Source of the DNA: Aotearoamyces nothofagi
Lineage: Eukaryota > Ascomycota > Leotiomycetes > Leotiales > Tympanidaceae
Direction: 5' to 3'
Assembly (NCBI GenBank): GCA_015345905.1
Contig: JADDTR010000024.1
Span: 352,091-416,090, forward strand
Length of the DNA: 64,000 nt
Shown here: positions 18,742 to 30,098 of the stretch, piece after piece
How positions within the stretch are numbered: the stretch's first letter is position 1
Layout of the letters: each line of letters opens with the position of its first letter
Notes under the pieces: generated by a model
The model's input: only the letters and a program-made list of their open reading frames with translations
Database searches by the model: none
What the model was told of the DNA's origin: nothing
Made by a program: the position numbers and the translations under genes

Positions 18742-21700
18742 TAGGTTGAGTGTCTCGAGATCCGTGGGTGGCACGGCGAGGTGCCGTGGTCATTCTATAA
18801 GGAGCATCTACCAGGCGTTCTGAGGGGAATACAAGAGGCCTCTTGGTTGGGAGGCCCCCATTATATAGTTGGGAGGCCGCCAGATGAGAGACGCAACTGA
18901 GATTGGCGCGGCCTTCTTCATAAGGCGAGAGCGACTTCTGAGATTGCCATGGATGTAGATTTCCTGGGTATCAGTGCCCAAGTGAATGGTGGACGACCAG
19001 GGTGGCCTCTTAGGAACTGCCAGCGAATCCTCTTCCACCCAAAAGTCTCCCCGGGACTCCCACTGCTGCGAACCGTGGCGGCAGGCTCCAGAGCAGGAGC
19101 GCCCGACCAAGATAGCAGCTCTGCTTGTGCTCAGCAGCTGTCGACGCAGATGCGGCGTCCTGTGAAGACGAGTTGTTCTTGGCCAGGAGCGTGGAGCGTG
19201 GAACGGGGAGGACGGGTCTGTGGGGTGCGAGGGTCTCACGCACATAAGATGGGGGTGGCCACAGTCCATCTCATCATTCTCCAGCAGCAGACGAGCCAGG
19301 TTTCTGCTTCCACGCCTCTCCAGCTCTATGGAGTGCTTTGCGGGTTTTTCTACGCAGCCGTCCCTGATGTCAGACTCGCGCCTGATTCATGGCCGGGCAA
19401 TCGAGCAGAGACGAGGTAGATGAACAGCGCCCGCTTCTGCAGGGCAATGCGCGCCTGGTTGCCGGCTGGCCTTCCGTGCGTCCCCGATCGGACACCCGTA
19501 GAATCGCTGCAAAGCATAATATAAGCCGTGCGGGTTGTGCCCGCGGTGCCCGCAGCGCCCCCGGGAAAATCGCAGAGAAGCCGCCGTGACAAGGCTTTCC
19601 AATCCAATCCCCAGATCCCTCCCAACCTCCAATCTCACATCTCCAATCTCGCGTCTGTTCCAGCTTCCAATTCGCGACTATCGCTGCAAGGGAAATTCCC
19701 TCCTCCTCCCCGGACGCCTCGCGAGAATGCCGTGCGGACGGGATTCGCTGCCACGGTTGAGGCTTGAGCTTGATCTTGCTTGATGCTGACCAGCAAACCC
19801 CTTTTAATGCACAAGAACAAGAACACCTTCCGGCTTTTTTTCGACTTGCTGGCTTCTTTTCGGCCCGCGAAGGTGCCCGCGGCACCTTCGCGGGCACCTT
19901 CGCGGGCAGCGGGATCGTTACCCGCCAGCCAGCGATGCTGTGCGACTACAAGGCGCAGCTATGGGCGCGAATGTTTTGTTTGATGCTCAATTTTATGATG
20001 AATGGCAGATACTAGGCAACAGATAGCAGGCAACAGGTGGCAGGTGACAGCGCAGCTCCGCACAGGCCTTGCTCAGAGCACTCGGTGAGGAAACGTCTGC
20101 TTCTCATGGCTGTACTCCTTGCTCCTTACGCCCTTACTCTACGAGCTCGAAAGCTGAAAGCCCGTTTCGTTAGACGGGGCACGAAGTCGTCGAGTATCCA
20201 TGCTGAGATGGGAAAGGCCTACCAGTACATAGGAATGTGAAGCGGGAAGTGAGAGGTGGGAAGAGGCAAAAGGACGAACTGAATTCAGAATGTCGGTGAG
20301 CCTGTCTTCAAACACCCATTCCGACGACATTGAGGTTTAATCGATCGCCCTGCCCATTAATCTGGCTGGGAGAGTTGGCCTGCGCCTCTCAAGTGCAGCT
20401 TTTTAGCATCAGCGGTGTGATTGTCCCTTGAGGTATCCAGCATCTAAAGTATCGGGCTTGCTATAAGATCAACAATTACCCTAATGGGAATTGGGAGGCT
20501 TTCTGACAAAGCCAAGAAGTTGTGAAGGTGTGCACAATGCAGTATTTGTCTGATGCTGTATTTGGCTCGCACCTGCTTCAACTTAATTTCTTTTATTATA
20601 ACTTATTCCTCTTTTTTGTCTGTTTGTTTTTAGTATAGGGGAATATGGATAATGGTGAGCTATGGCCTTATATCACAGCATTATCCCTCATCCCTAATCC
20701 CTCGTCCAAAAACAGGAATTCCAAATACTACGCAGCTGCTGAGCTAGCCACAGAAGCATCCTTTGTCACGATTCGCCACCAGCTAGAGGCCAAGGAAGAT
20801 AGTCTAGTACCATTGGAACAGTCGTCATTTCATGTCCATACTCCTTCAGGGATATAATTGATCTAGGTTGAGGTATTTACTCCACAAGTTGTTTTCGTAA
20901 GGGAGCCAGCTCGATGGCCTCGCGGTCTCTATCGAGGCCAGCAGCAAGATCCTTACTGTGGCTTCCCACGGGGGCAAGAATGGCCTCAACGAATGGAGAA
21001 GGCAAGGCGCAGCGCAGCGCAGCGACTGCGAAGCGACTCCGATATCTCAAATATACAAAGCCAAAGAGAGCTCTCATATTCAAGAATTATTTCAAAAGAC
21101 GCCTTACCATTCTTCCACTCTTCCTTTCCTCCGGTCTTTGAATGACCTATGTTGTCATATGTGATGTGTCATATGCCAGACTTCTGTAAGGAACGCGAGG
21201 CTGAACCTCGCGAACGTGGGGTTGCGGGATGGAACGAGTTCTGCGGCCCCCGCGCCGTCACGTCATTGCTTACGATAGACCGGAAAGTCGATCGTCGCTG
21301 TTTCTGGCAAACTTGCACTCGTGTGACTTGTGACTTGTCCTGCTTTTCTGGAGTGTGTGTAGTGGTAAACGTGCCTGACAACCGTCCCTACCGTACGGCC
21401 ACATACGGAGTGCTAGGTGTACTGTATGTGTATGGCATTATCTTTGTGCAAGCCCATCAGCCCGGGATGTAGAGTAGATCATACACAGTTGCACGCCTCT
21501 CTCCATCCCAATACAGATTTGATAGCCCGAGGCATTTTCCAAAGGTAGAGAAGAGGGTAACATCGACCACCAAAGTAAGGGCTGACAGCTTGAACACGAG
21601 ACAAGTAACAGCAAGCCTTGTAACGTCATGGGTGAGCTGGTAAAATGGCCGGTTGATTTGATTGATATAAACTGGTATAAACTGATATAAACTGATGTCA

Positions 21701-24461
21701 ATTGATATCAATTGATATAAACATATAATAGAAGCGTATACTACCCAAGATACTTACAAGTGACCTGCGCTCGCTGCAGCCTGCCTCGCATTACCAGTAT
21801 CTCGGTGCGGTGGACGAGCCTTCCGACGAGGCTCTCGCCAACGCATGTCAGAAGTGGCCCAGGACCATAATATCCCGCACATTCATGATTCGACATTGAC
21901 GTGTCATTCAAAGGCTATAGTCGAGCTGACTCTCCCGAAATTAGTAGCAATTCGTTAGGTGCCCAAGAAACTCGAATGCCCAAATTACGGACCCTCCTGT
22001 CTGGGACGTAGAGAGCCGCAAGTAGAAGGCTTCACCGCGATTGACATACTAGCAGTAAGACAGCGGGATAGCCTGTAGGAGACTGCAGGGCGGGAAAGAG
22101 GCGCGAAGCAAGATTACCTTACCTGCTGCTGCAGCTTCTCGCCAAGACATAATTGCTTTTTTCTCCTTCTCCAGAGCCCAAAGCTGCACGGCCTCGCAGG
22201 TACCGCTGATCCTGTATCCTGACACCCGCCCTACGCTGTGCCCGCAGCTGCTGAAGGGTGACGCATAGAAGTCAGGTACGGGGTGTTGAAGGTTGACTCG
22301 GTATGGGACCGGGATGGAGGTCGAAAGGGTTGCAGACTGGTAGTCGTTGCGGTGCCAGCGTAGCGTCGCGGGCCTTTTTGTCTCCGAGTACAACCCGAGT
22401 TGCAGCTCTCGCTCTGCCCTACGGCGACAGATACACAGGACAGTGGGGTCTCTACACCCTCTCGGCATCCTCACCGCTCCTCTCATCGTCCCGCGTTACA
22501 GCAAATAGATGCTCCCTCGACATCAGACGCTGCCCGAAAGGCAACGAAGCAGGCGTGAAAGCCTCCTCTCATCGCGGCCTTCCAGAACATGCGCCCCGAG
22601 CCTGGCAGCAATAACTAATGTGACCAAGACACAGAACCCCAGCGCCCTCCCTTCAGCATCCTGGACGGATGACGCGGGCATTTCACGCATGGGATAGAAT
22701 CGATCAAAGGCAATCAAACAAGCCGCCGCATGGAACAAATCTGCCCCTGCAATGGAAGCCTTTTCCGGCCTTCGAAATGTCTGGCATTTGTGATCTGTCA
22801 CTTTGTAATCTGTCACGCCTGCCACCGCCCACAGAACCGAACCCAGCATGGCAGTTTAGCTTTGCACCCCCAACCATTTGGAGCGCCGCAGTGTAGTGCA
22901 GTGCAGTGCAGCAAAGGCAGCGGGAGAACAGCAACGGACCCAACGCGTGGCTGCGAGACGGGATGAGACTTGGCTGAGAGGTTGTGTATCTACGGTGACG
23001 CAAGGGTTGTGTTCATCTCAGGCTTCTGTCAGCTTTCTAGAAGGATGCGAGGTTACGCCCTGCACGCAAACATCCTGCATGCGTCCGGCATACATATACA
23101 TACATATATATACATGCACATACATACTCGGCGGTAGAGCCCGAGGACCGCCGTCATAGGGACCGCCGCATTACCGTGCACCTTAACCTTCCATAAGCTC
23201 CCCAGGTAAGCCGCAGATAGGTCCAGCTGTCCATATATATACCCACCGAAAGCCAACGCGTGTTACACAACTTGCTTCGTACATACAGCATGTATGCCGC
23301 AATGCAGGCAGGTATTCCCCAAGCGTGGACCTGAGTGTTGCCTTTCCGGAGGCCCGAGATGGGGCGGGCGCAGAGACGAGATGGGGAGCCAAGAATGGAC
23401 TCGGGAACTACTGGAATGGAAGGAGGACAGCGAGTGCTTCGGCGCATGTCTTGCTCTGAAACTCCAGCTCCTGTAGCTGTCCAACATGCCACTGCTCTGC
23501 CGCCGCGCCGCCCCGTCCTGAGATGCGGAGTGACCGGTGCTTGCGGGAGACAGGGGCCCCTGACAGTGGCTTTGCAGTGCAGTGCGGCACAGCACCGTAC
23601 AGTACAACTTACAGGACGTCGAGTACAGGCAGCAACGACCCCAGATACGCACAGTGCTCGTACACCACCTGCCAGGACTGGATTCTGGCCAGATCACTGC
23701 CCTGCCTACCACCAAGCACCGATCCGCAATCTAAAGGCCGCTTCAGACAGGGCAGACTTGGCCGCGTACGGCAGGGCAGAGAAGTGGCAATGGGATAAGG
23801 TAGACGCAGCGACACCTGCAGGCCGGCGCCGCGTACATGCACACGCTGCACTAAAGAATCCTGCGACTCAGAAAAAACACCATCACCATCACCACCCCCA
23901 CCGGCATCAAGTAGCACCCAGCGCCCTTTCCATACACAGACCCCGCACGCCTGACCACTCACTCGTCGTCCTCCATCTCCATGTCCCTCTGCGCTTTGAC
24001 GTCGAGCGTAACAAGTGCCGCGCTATCTACATGTCTATATACATCAGTTCAGCTCCATCCTGCCACCGCGTAGCTTGCTCGGCTCTTGGCGCGTCTCTCG
24101 CGCCGTCAGCCTCACTGTTTGAGATCGGGGCCGTCGTTTCCATTCGTATAGAACATGTTGTAGCACTGGACCGACGAAGCGGCTCCGACACACCGCCCGG
24201 AGCCCATCTCCAAGACGGCGTACCGGCGCGGTATGCTGGGCGCCGAGAGATGCTTCTTGGCCATCTCGGATTCCGTAGTTTTACAAATGCCATCTTTCAT
24301 CATCACGGCGGTGTATGGGAAATTGTGTATGATCCTGTAACTAGAATACATCTCATCTATCGCGAGAGGGGATAAAGGGAGCAAATCGTCCATAATTCGT
24401 AACTCCATATCTATCCTCCCAGGAGATTTTGCCCGCGCTCTATATCCAGAACTGGAAATCA
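18742..24461. other. Long gene-poor intergenic region
   Basis: About 5.7 kb without a gene I can support. It holds a GC hairpin (19864-19907), AT-rich direct repeats of TTGATATAAACT type (about 21656-21722), TACA/TATA repeats (23094-23130) and a CAC/ATC run (about 23877-23900). A two-exon candidate at 21846-21438 on the minus strand keeps frame across a GTAAGT donor but has no convincing protein signal. Frames of 150-346 codons at 19370-19897, 22049-22486 and 23335-24375 are GC-driven and overlap on both strands. Confidence 0.6.
19864..19907. repeat. GC-rich perfect hairpin with an extra arm copy
   Basis: Two perfect 14-bp inverted arms (CCCGCGAAGGTGCC and its complement) flank a 3-base loop at 19864-19894. 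The right arm is then repeated once more (CACCTTCGCGGGC, 19895-19907). On either strand it could form a very stable stem. Confidence 0.9.
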
Positions 24462-25092
24462 CTATAATATACATGCCAGAGAACGGAACCGACCAAAGCG
24501 TAAAAGTGCAGAGAGGAATATCATTGAAATGTAGTACGAGTTGTGTGTGAGAACATAGGCGAGAGAGTGTGTTTTGGTGCATGAGATCTTGCGGTGGAGC
24601 TCCGTCAAAGTTGGAGCTGCTCAGTGTGAGTGCCATGGCAGCAGGAGCACTGAGCACAAGGCAACGAAATACCGTGGGAGCATTTGAGGTCGGTCATCTC
24701 CTCGTACTGCAATAGCTTGCCCGCGAGGACGCCAAGCTTTGCATTCATGTCGTCGTGGTGTCGGCGGACGTTCTCTTCTTCCGAGGAAGGTGTGAGGGAG
24801 AGGGCGAGCTGCGAGTCTCTGACAGAGTCTTGAAGGAAAGCCTCGACGTCAGGATTTTGCTGCTGGGCAGCACCACCGATGCCGATGTTTGCTTGACCTT
24901 CATCCTCCGAGTCTGTCTCTGCAGAGAGCGAGGAGTGATGGGAATCGGAATCATATTCGGAGTTCTCATCGTTGCTGATAAAGGGTCAGTTAGGTGTGGT
25001 GGGAATAAAGTAGACTTGAGAACAATATGTGTCATATACCTGTAAGTGGAGCCAACTTGAGCGGGGAGATAGTTTGTAGATTTTGTAGACAT
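24462..25092 (-). CDS. Spliced gene, 169-residue acidic/coiled protein of unknown function
   Basis: Exons 25092-25040, 24974-24673 and 24616-24462; introns of 65 nt (GTATAT...CTAACTGAC...TATCAG) and 56 nt (GTATTT...CTCACACTGAGCAG). Phases 2 and 1 match at both junctions. The protein begins MSTKSTNYLPAQVGSTY, followed by an acidic Ser/Asp/Glu region (residues 18-45), then NPDVEAFLQDSVRDSQLALS and a predicted helix (DDMNAKLGVLAGKLLQYEEM, about residues 92-112) and LTELHRKISC. The C-terminus is more hydrophobic and less convincing, so a further intron may have been missed. The codon pattern of exon 2 (Glu/Asp with G or C endings) is clearly gene-like. No family recognised. Confidence 0.6.
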
Positions 25093-25632
25093 TGCAGTGA
25101 GGCTGAAGAGTGGTATAGTGTGTGGGATAGGTGAAAACGGAGACGGCGACCCTAAGCCGTGGAATACAAGCTGTACCAGGGATGTGATAGTGCGGCGGGC
25201 CACCTAACAGGAGATGTCGGCGATGCGTGTAGAGACTGGATAGCTTATAGACTATAAGTTGGCTCTGCGTCTCTTTTTTCTGTGTGAGATAGATAGAGAT
25301 ATAGGACAGCCTCCGAGAACGCAATGGAAGGCTTCGAAAAGATAGAGAGAAAGGGTACGGGGAGAGAAGTAGCAGAAGAACAGGATTCAGGATCATGGAA
25401 GGGGGATGTAGAGACATTAAATAAAAAAAACAGGAGTCAATCGTGGAAGATGAAAGCGGGAAGAGAAAGGAAAACAGGCAGGGAGTACGGAGTAGGGAGT
25501 ACTACAAGACGACAAAAGCAGCCGATAGGGAAGAACAGGTCGTTCGTTCCCTATTTCGAATTACAAAAAGAGGTGAGACAGTGGGATTAATGGTCGATAC
25601 AATACCAGATTTACATCCCACGTACACAAGCA

Positions 25633-25689
25633 TACAGACAGACAGACAGACAGACAGAAAGACAGAAAGACAGCCAGAAAGACAGCTAG
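25633..25689. repeat. (CAGA)n microsatellite
   Basis: CAGA tetramers, some varied to AAGA, just upstream of the 169-residue gene. Confidence 0.9.
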
Positions 25690-26244
25690 ACATAACTGCA
25701 TCCCGTCTGATATGCGGCCTCGGACACCCTGTCCTCGCTCATGCATGGGCAAGCAGCCCTCTGTCCTGCACCAGGCCGGTGGCTATCAGCAGCCACGCTT
25801 CTTCGGTCGTTCCATGCCTTCTTCTGAGCGTGCAGATATGAGGCGGCTCGCCAGGTACGGTTACAATAGGGTAGGGAGAGGGGCATCCATGGCGGGATCG
25901 CAAGGCGCCCTGACCTTGATCGGCCACGTCAGGCCTGGGAGGTAGGGATGAGGGTCCTGGCCCTGGTGCGGTAGATGAGGTATATATGTATGTATGGTAC
26001 TTCCGTACTGTAGCACATACGGCCTGTGTCTCTGAGACTCGAACCCCCCTGGGGCACGGCAAGGACAAGGGCGCGGGAGCGCTGGAGTCGCGGTGGCCCT
26101 GGCGATGTGCTTACAGTGGCTGGCTGGCACGCCTGGCCTGGAGGCAGAAGAATGAAGGTCGCTGGGGGAGTGCGGGTGCCTCAGTTATGAGGTAGCCCGA
26201 GGTCGACATGTCCTCCGTCGCCCAGAGCCTGGACGTTTAGACAA

Positions 26245-26288
26245 GCACTGCACACGCACTGCACACGCACTGCACACGCACTGCACAC
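26245..26288. repeat. 11-bp tandem repeat GCACTGCACAC x4
   Basis: Units start at 26245, 26256, 26267 and 26278. Confidence 0.92.
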
Positions 26289-26433
26289 GCACATGCACAG
26301 ACACCGCACAGGTAGCTGAGGCACCTACCTACCTACCTTACGCGTTACCTGCCTTCCCTGCCTGCCCGCCCACATTTTGTACCGTAGAGCACCCTCCATC
26401 CTCCACCCCCATCCCCCATCCCACATCCCCCAT

Positions 26434-26478
26434 CGTTTGTCGTTTGTCGTTTGCAGAACAGCAGAACAGCAGAACAGC
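26434..26478. repeat. Adjacent 7-bp and 8-bp short tandem repeats
   Basis: CGTTTGT x3 (26434-26453) runs directly into GCAGAACA x3 (26453-26478). Confidence 0.85.
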
Positions 26479-29454
26479 ATCAACACCTGAAGCTGCCGCA
26501 GCCGCTACATCACCACCCTGTGATCCTGGCTGCCGACCATGCTGATGCTGCATATTTGAAATGCCTGTTCCTATGATGCGTGGCGTGCGACGGCATGGCT
26601 GAATCAGGCATCCAGCACCATATAGACGCGGTTCGTTAGATGGCTGCGCCCGTTGTAAGGTGTTACTGCCGACTGCAGTAGCACAAATCGGTGCGGAGGC
26701 TGCGGTATATGGGTATCTCGTCGCGATTAGCGACGAGAGGTGCCACCAGAATCCGCCGACTTGCTGGACGTTGCCGCCTTCGCAGTGTGCTCTACACAGA
26801 ACCTGGAGGTGGGCACCGAGATACCGTGCTGGGTGGACTGGATTTGGTGGTGAGCCATCTATGACAGGAGCAACCCCAGTGACAGAGTGACAGGCTGATA
26901 GTGCCAGCGATGCTATATGGGCTGTCCCTTGAGTCTACAGCGTCAATAGGGTTACAGTCGGTGTATCTAGCTAGGCTCGACCATCGCCTAAGTGTGCTAT
27001 CGGTCAAATCGCTGCGCTGTGCTGTACCTCGTGTCGACTCGAGGCGCCGGCGTCAGCGTCCAGAGACATTTCATTGCTTGTTTGGTTTGTGGTGGCTTTA
27101 GAACGAGGAATGTCTTCACTGGGACAGCAGGACTGGGTAGGCTTGACACAGCTCAAGACTCGGCCTGGCTTACCTTGCCTTGCCTTGCATTGCCTTACCT
27201 TATCGAGTCACCTACTATGTAGCTGACGCTGACGCAGAGGAGAGAGGCAGGTCTAGTTCCAACAATCGTACTTCCTGGAACTTCATGCAGACACTCGGCT
27301 TTCCTTTGCATTTGCACCGGCTCCACGAGCTTGTCCTGCAATTTCTTTATATTACCTCAGCTCTAGCTTCCCGAGCTGAATGGCACACGTCGAGAGAACA
27401 ATCGCGCCACGCCTTGCCTGTGTCTTAAACGGTAAAGCCACGCATTCAGAAACAAGCGCTGGCCGAGCAGACGCGGCCTTGGACCTGTTCGGTGCTTCAT
27501 AAGAGGGTGCACAGGCCGTTATATCTATGTACCCTTTGAAGGTAGGTTGCTCGTCACATATCGAATTATTTATGCATGAACTTCGCTTCTAACTTCCCAC
27601 TTTCCGACTTCTGCAATCCTACACTGGTGCAGCAGCTTCTGCAGTAGATCGGAAGCCGGACGAACGTGGTGGCTCAACGGAGAGCATAAACCCACAGAGC
27701 AGGTCGGGCGGTTCTGGTGCAAAGAAGGTGCCGAATTTCAGCTTAACAGGTCATACTTCCTAAAGCCATCACTAGCGATCACCGTCAATCCGTTTCTCGA
27801 TACAATAGGCGTTGGTTAATTGCCTGCAGATCCAGAGACACGCCAGACGTCCAAGCAAGAAAACAAGAAAATGGTGCGCAGCGGCGAGCAAGCGAGCAAA
27901 TACGCTGCTTGTTTACCAAGGTAGCTATGGTAGGTACAGCAGTACAGACTGCTTGCCTTGCTTACCACACCACACCTTACACCCAGGTACCTTATCCGTA
28001 CCTACAGCAAGGCACCTTGCAACGCATCGGCTAAGCTTAAGCTCCCTTCTGGGATCTAACGTTCCTCCCTCCGAAGACTGAAAAATCGGCGCATCTTCCG
28101 TCTTCTGTCCGTGAGACAGACAGCCTGACGTTTAATTAAGGTCGTTAGTTATTATGGAGTAGATCGGCCGAAGTTAATTCGCCGCCAGTCGCTTGGTCCT
28201 ATATTTAGCGTCACAGCGCCCGCAACGCGAGGTTTCCCATGCTACAATGAATTGCAAACTGAACAGACAATAGAGCGCGAGGAAAAGGGTTTCCCCTGTC
28301 GCATACAGTATTGCATCCTCGATCTAGGTACATGATGTAGATCGGTATCTCGCAGTGCAGCTGCCAGGCAAGTCAGGCAAGTCAGGCGTGTCAGGTTCAA
28401 GGAACAAGGAACAAGGAACAAGAGATTCAACAACCTTGATCGGCTACCATCAAATACTGATCCTTCTCCCTACTCTCGTACGACCTAGGTCGTCTGCCGT
28501 GTTCCGTAAAGCGAAAAATGCCATTCAGAGCCGTAGCTGCGGGACCCACACAATCTGACGGCTGCAGAATTGCATTTCTGCCACGCCAGTTGTCAAGGAC
28601 GCATAATGTTGGAAATGGTTCTCCTATGCCGCCCTAAACAATGCTGGGCCAGAGGTTTTACCTACTGCTGTATGCTAAACCAGCCAGCTAGCCAATTGAC
28701 GGCCAGCCATACGAAAAACGGTTCCCAAGATTATCCAGGAGTACAGATAGAACTAAGCTGCCACAAGGTACATAAGGAGGTAGGTTTGCAAGGCGTGTAG
28801 GTATGTGCACGTTTAATATAGGAGGCGGATGCTCTGATGTTCAGATACGTAGGGTGGTACAGGCTACTGTACAAGATCTACGATCTCTCGTCTGCTTTTC
28901 GTCATTAGCTGCGTACAGGCCCCCTAGCCTACCTAGGTGCCCAGCTGCTGTACCGACAGTACTGTACCTAGCGATCTGTAGTTTGTTTTACAGGAGTTTC
29001 AGTCTGTGCGGCTTTAGATCATGAGGTATTCACTCGCCCTCGACAGCGCTACGTCACATGGACATGGGCAGCGAGGCCAGACCGATGCAGACAGAATCTT
29101 CAACAATAATGGCACCACTCGCACCCGCTCCAAGTCGCCATTGGGGGCCCATTGGGGGCTTTAGTGGTCTAGGCCCTTCCACGACAAGGCCCGAGACACT
29201 GCAGGCCGGCCACTGCCATCCGTTGATGTCCGCCTCGTCCGCCCTCACCTGTCCGGCCCGAAATGGTTGTCATGTCCCGTACAGCATCTGTGATCAAACA
29301 CAATGTGGGCTAGCTCACATGGCCATCTTTCCTTGAAGCACCAGCACCTAAAGCAGCACGTCAACCAAGATACGGAGGCCCCGCCAGGCACAGAGCGGAT
29401 CCCTTGGCACCCTGCCGTTGTGAGCGCGACAGGCCGCAAGGGCAGCTAGAGACG

Positions 29455-29472
29455 TTGTACTGTACAGTACAA
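29455..29472. repeat. 18-bp perfect palindrome, GTAC-rich
   Basis: TTGTACTGTACAGTACAA equals its own reverse complement. Confidence 0.95.
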
Positions 29473-29772
29473 GTACCTAGCTACTTACGAAGCTTGAGGC
29501 GCTGTACAGTCACTTGGGTGCTTAGGTAGCTAGCAACGGCTCCCTCTCTCACGTTGTCGGTTTGCGCGCATCACCTGCCCGTCATCATCCAAGTTGCTTG
29601 AATCCTAAAAGCACGTTTCTCTATTTCTAGACTGATTCTATTACTCCTCCTGCGTCCATTCATGCCTTAGACCCCATATTTCGTCATCATTAATACACTC
29701 TACATTACCCCTTTTCACGTCCATGACCAGCCAGCTGGTCTTTTTTATCTTTCTCCACCTCCATTCTCCACA

Positions 29773-30098
29773 TTATTTCCGGTATACCTTTTCTACCAAC
29801 CGGCCAACCTCTTTCTTCACTTTCTCCATGTGCTTCTCCTTACTCTTCTCCTCAGAGGCAGTTGCGTAACCTGCTGAGAACGTCTCATGGGACTGGGCAT
29901 TCTTGAAGTATGCATCTAAAGCATTATATGTGCCGGAGTCCTGTTGTCCGAACGGCGATGTGCGATGAGATGCGTAATCGTGAGTGTACAGCCTGAGAAG
30001 GTTGGTTAGCTTTGCAAAAGACTTTAGGAGAGCTGGAACTTGGCTTGCCCTGCCGAAGACCCGTTGTGCCCAGCTTGTGAGACTTCCGAGGCAGCCAT
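29773..30098 (-). CDS. Small spliced gene, C-terminal 92 residues; 5' end uncertain
   Basis: The last exon (29992-29773) encodes LYTHDYASHRTSPFGQQDSG and ends VKKEVGRLVEKVYRK plus TAA, with clear coding character. It joins in frame (phase 2) to an upstream exon ending at 30040 across a 47-nt intron (GTTCCA donor, GCTAACC branch site, TTCTCAG acceptor). The nearest in-frame Met is at 30098, giving MAASEVSQAGHNGSSAGQAK at the start. The frame is open further upstream to about 30260 (KRFYASQDIGPRNAS) and likely continues into an unfound first exon, perhaps with a mitochondrial presequence (inference). The C-terminus is a charged amphipathic helix. No family recognised. Confidence 0.6.

Larger units (their letters stand above)
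25093..29772. other. Long gene-poor intergenic region
   Basis: About 4.7 kb. No gene supported. Simple repeats: CAGA (25633-25689), an 11-bp GCACTGCACAC array (26245-26288), CGTTTGT and GCAGAACA arrays (26434-26478), CCTTG units (about 27171-27200). GTACCT/AGGTAC words and other GTAC palindromes are frequent from 27900 on, including an 18-bp perfect palindrome at 29455-29472. Confidence 0.6.

Noticed and set aside
18689-18793. Start at ATG 18793 for the small gene
   Set aside because: That frame meets TAA five codons after the splice; the ATG at 18741 in another frame gives an intact 88-residue product.
20645-20857. 70-codon plus frame starting MDNGELW
   Set aside because: Isolated and short; a plausible GTGAGC donor near its start leads out of frame. 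No support beyond being open.
21438-21846. Possible two-exon minus gene (exons 21846-21758 and 21636-21438, 95 codons, GTAAGT donor)
   Set aside because: The frame is kept across the junction, but the putative intron is AT-repeat DNA of 121 nt and neither exon shows convincing protein character.
23335-24375. 346-codon plus frame
   Set aside because: Low-complexity His-rich run from CAC/ATC repeats, no domain; other open frames overlap it on both strands.
26030-26070. tRNA-like box (CTCGAACCCCC on plus, GGGGGTTCGAG on minus)
   Set aside because: The T-arm cannot pair and there is no matching acceptor or anticodon stem around it. No tRNA was found anywhere in the window by eye.
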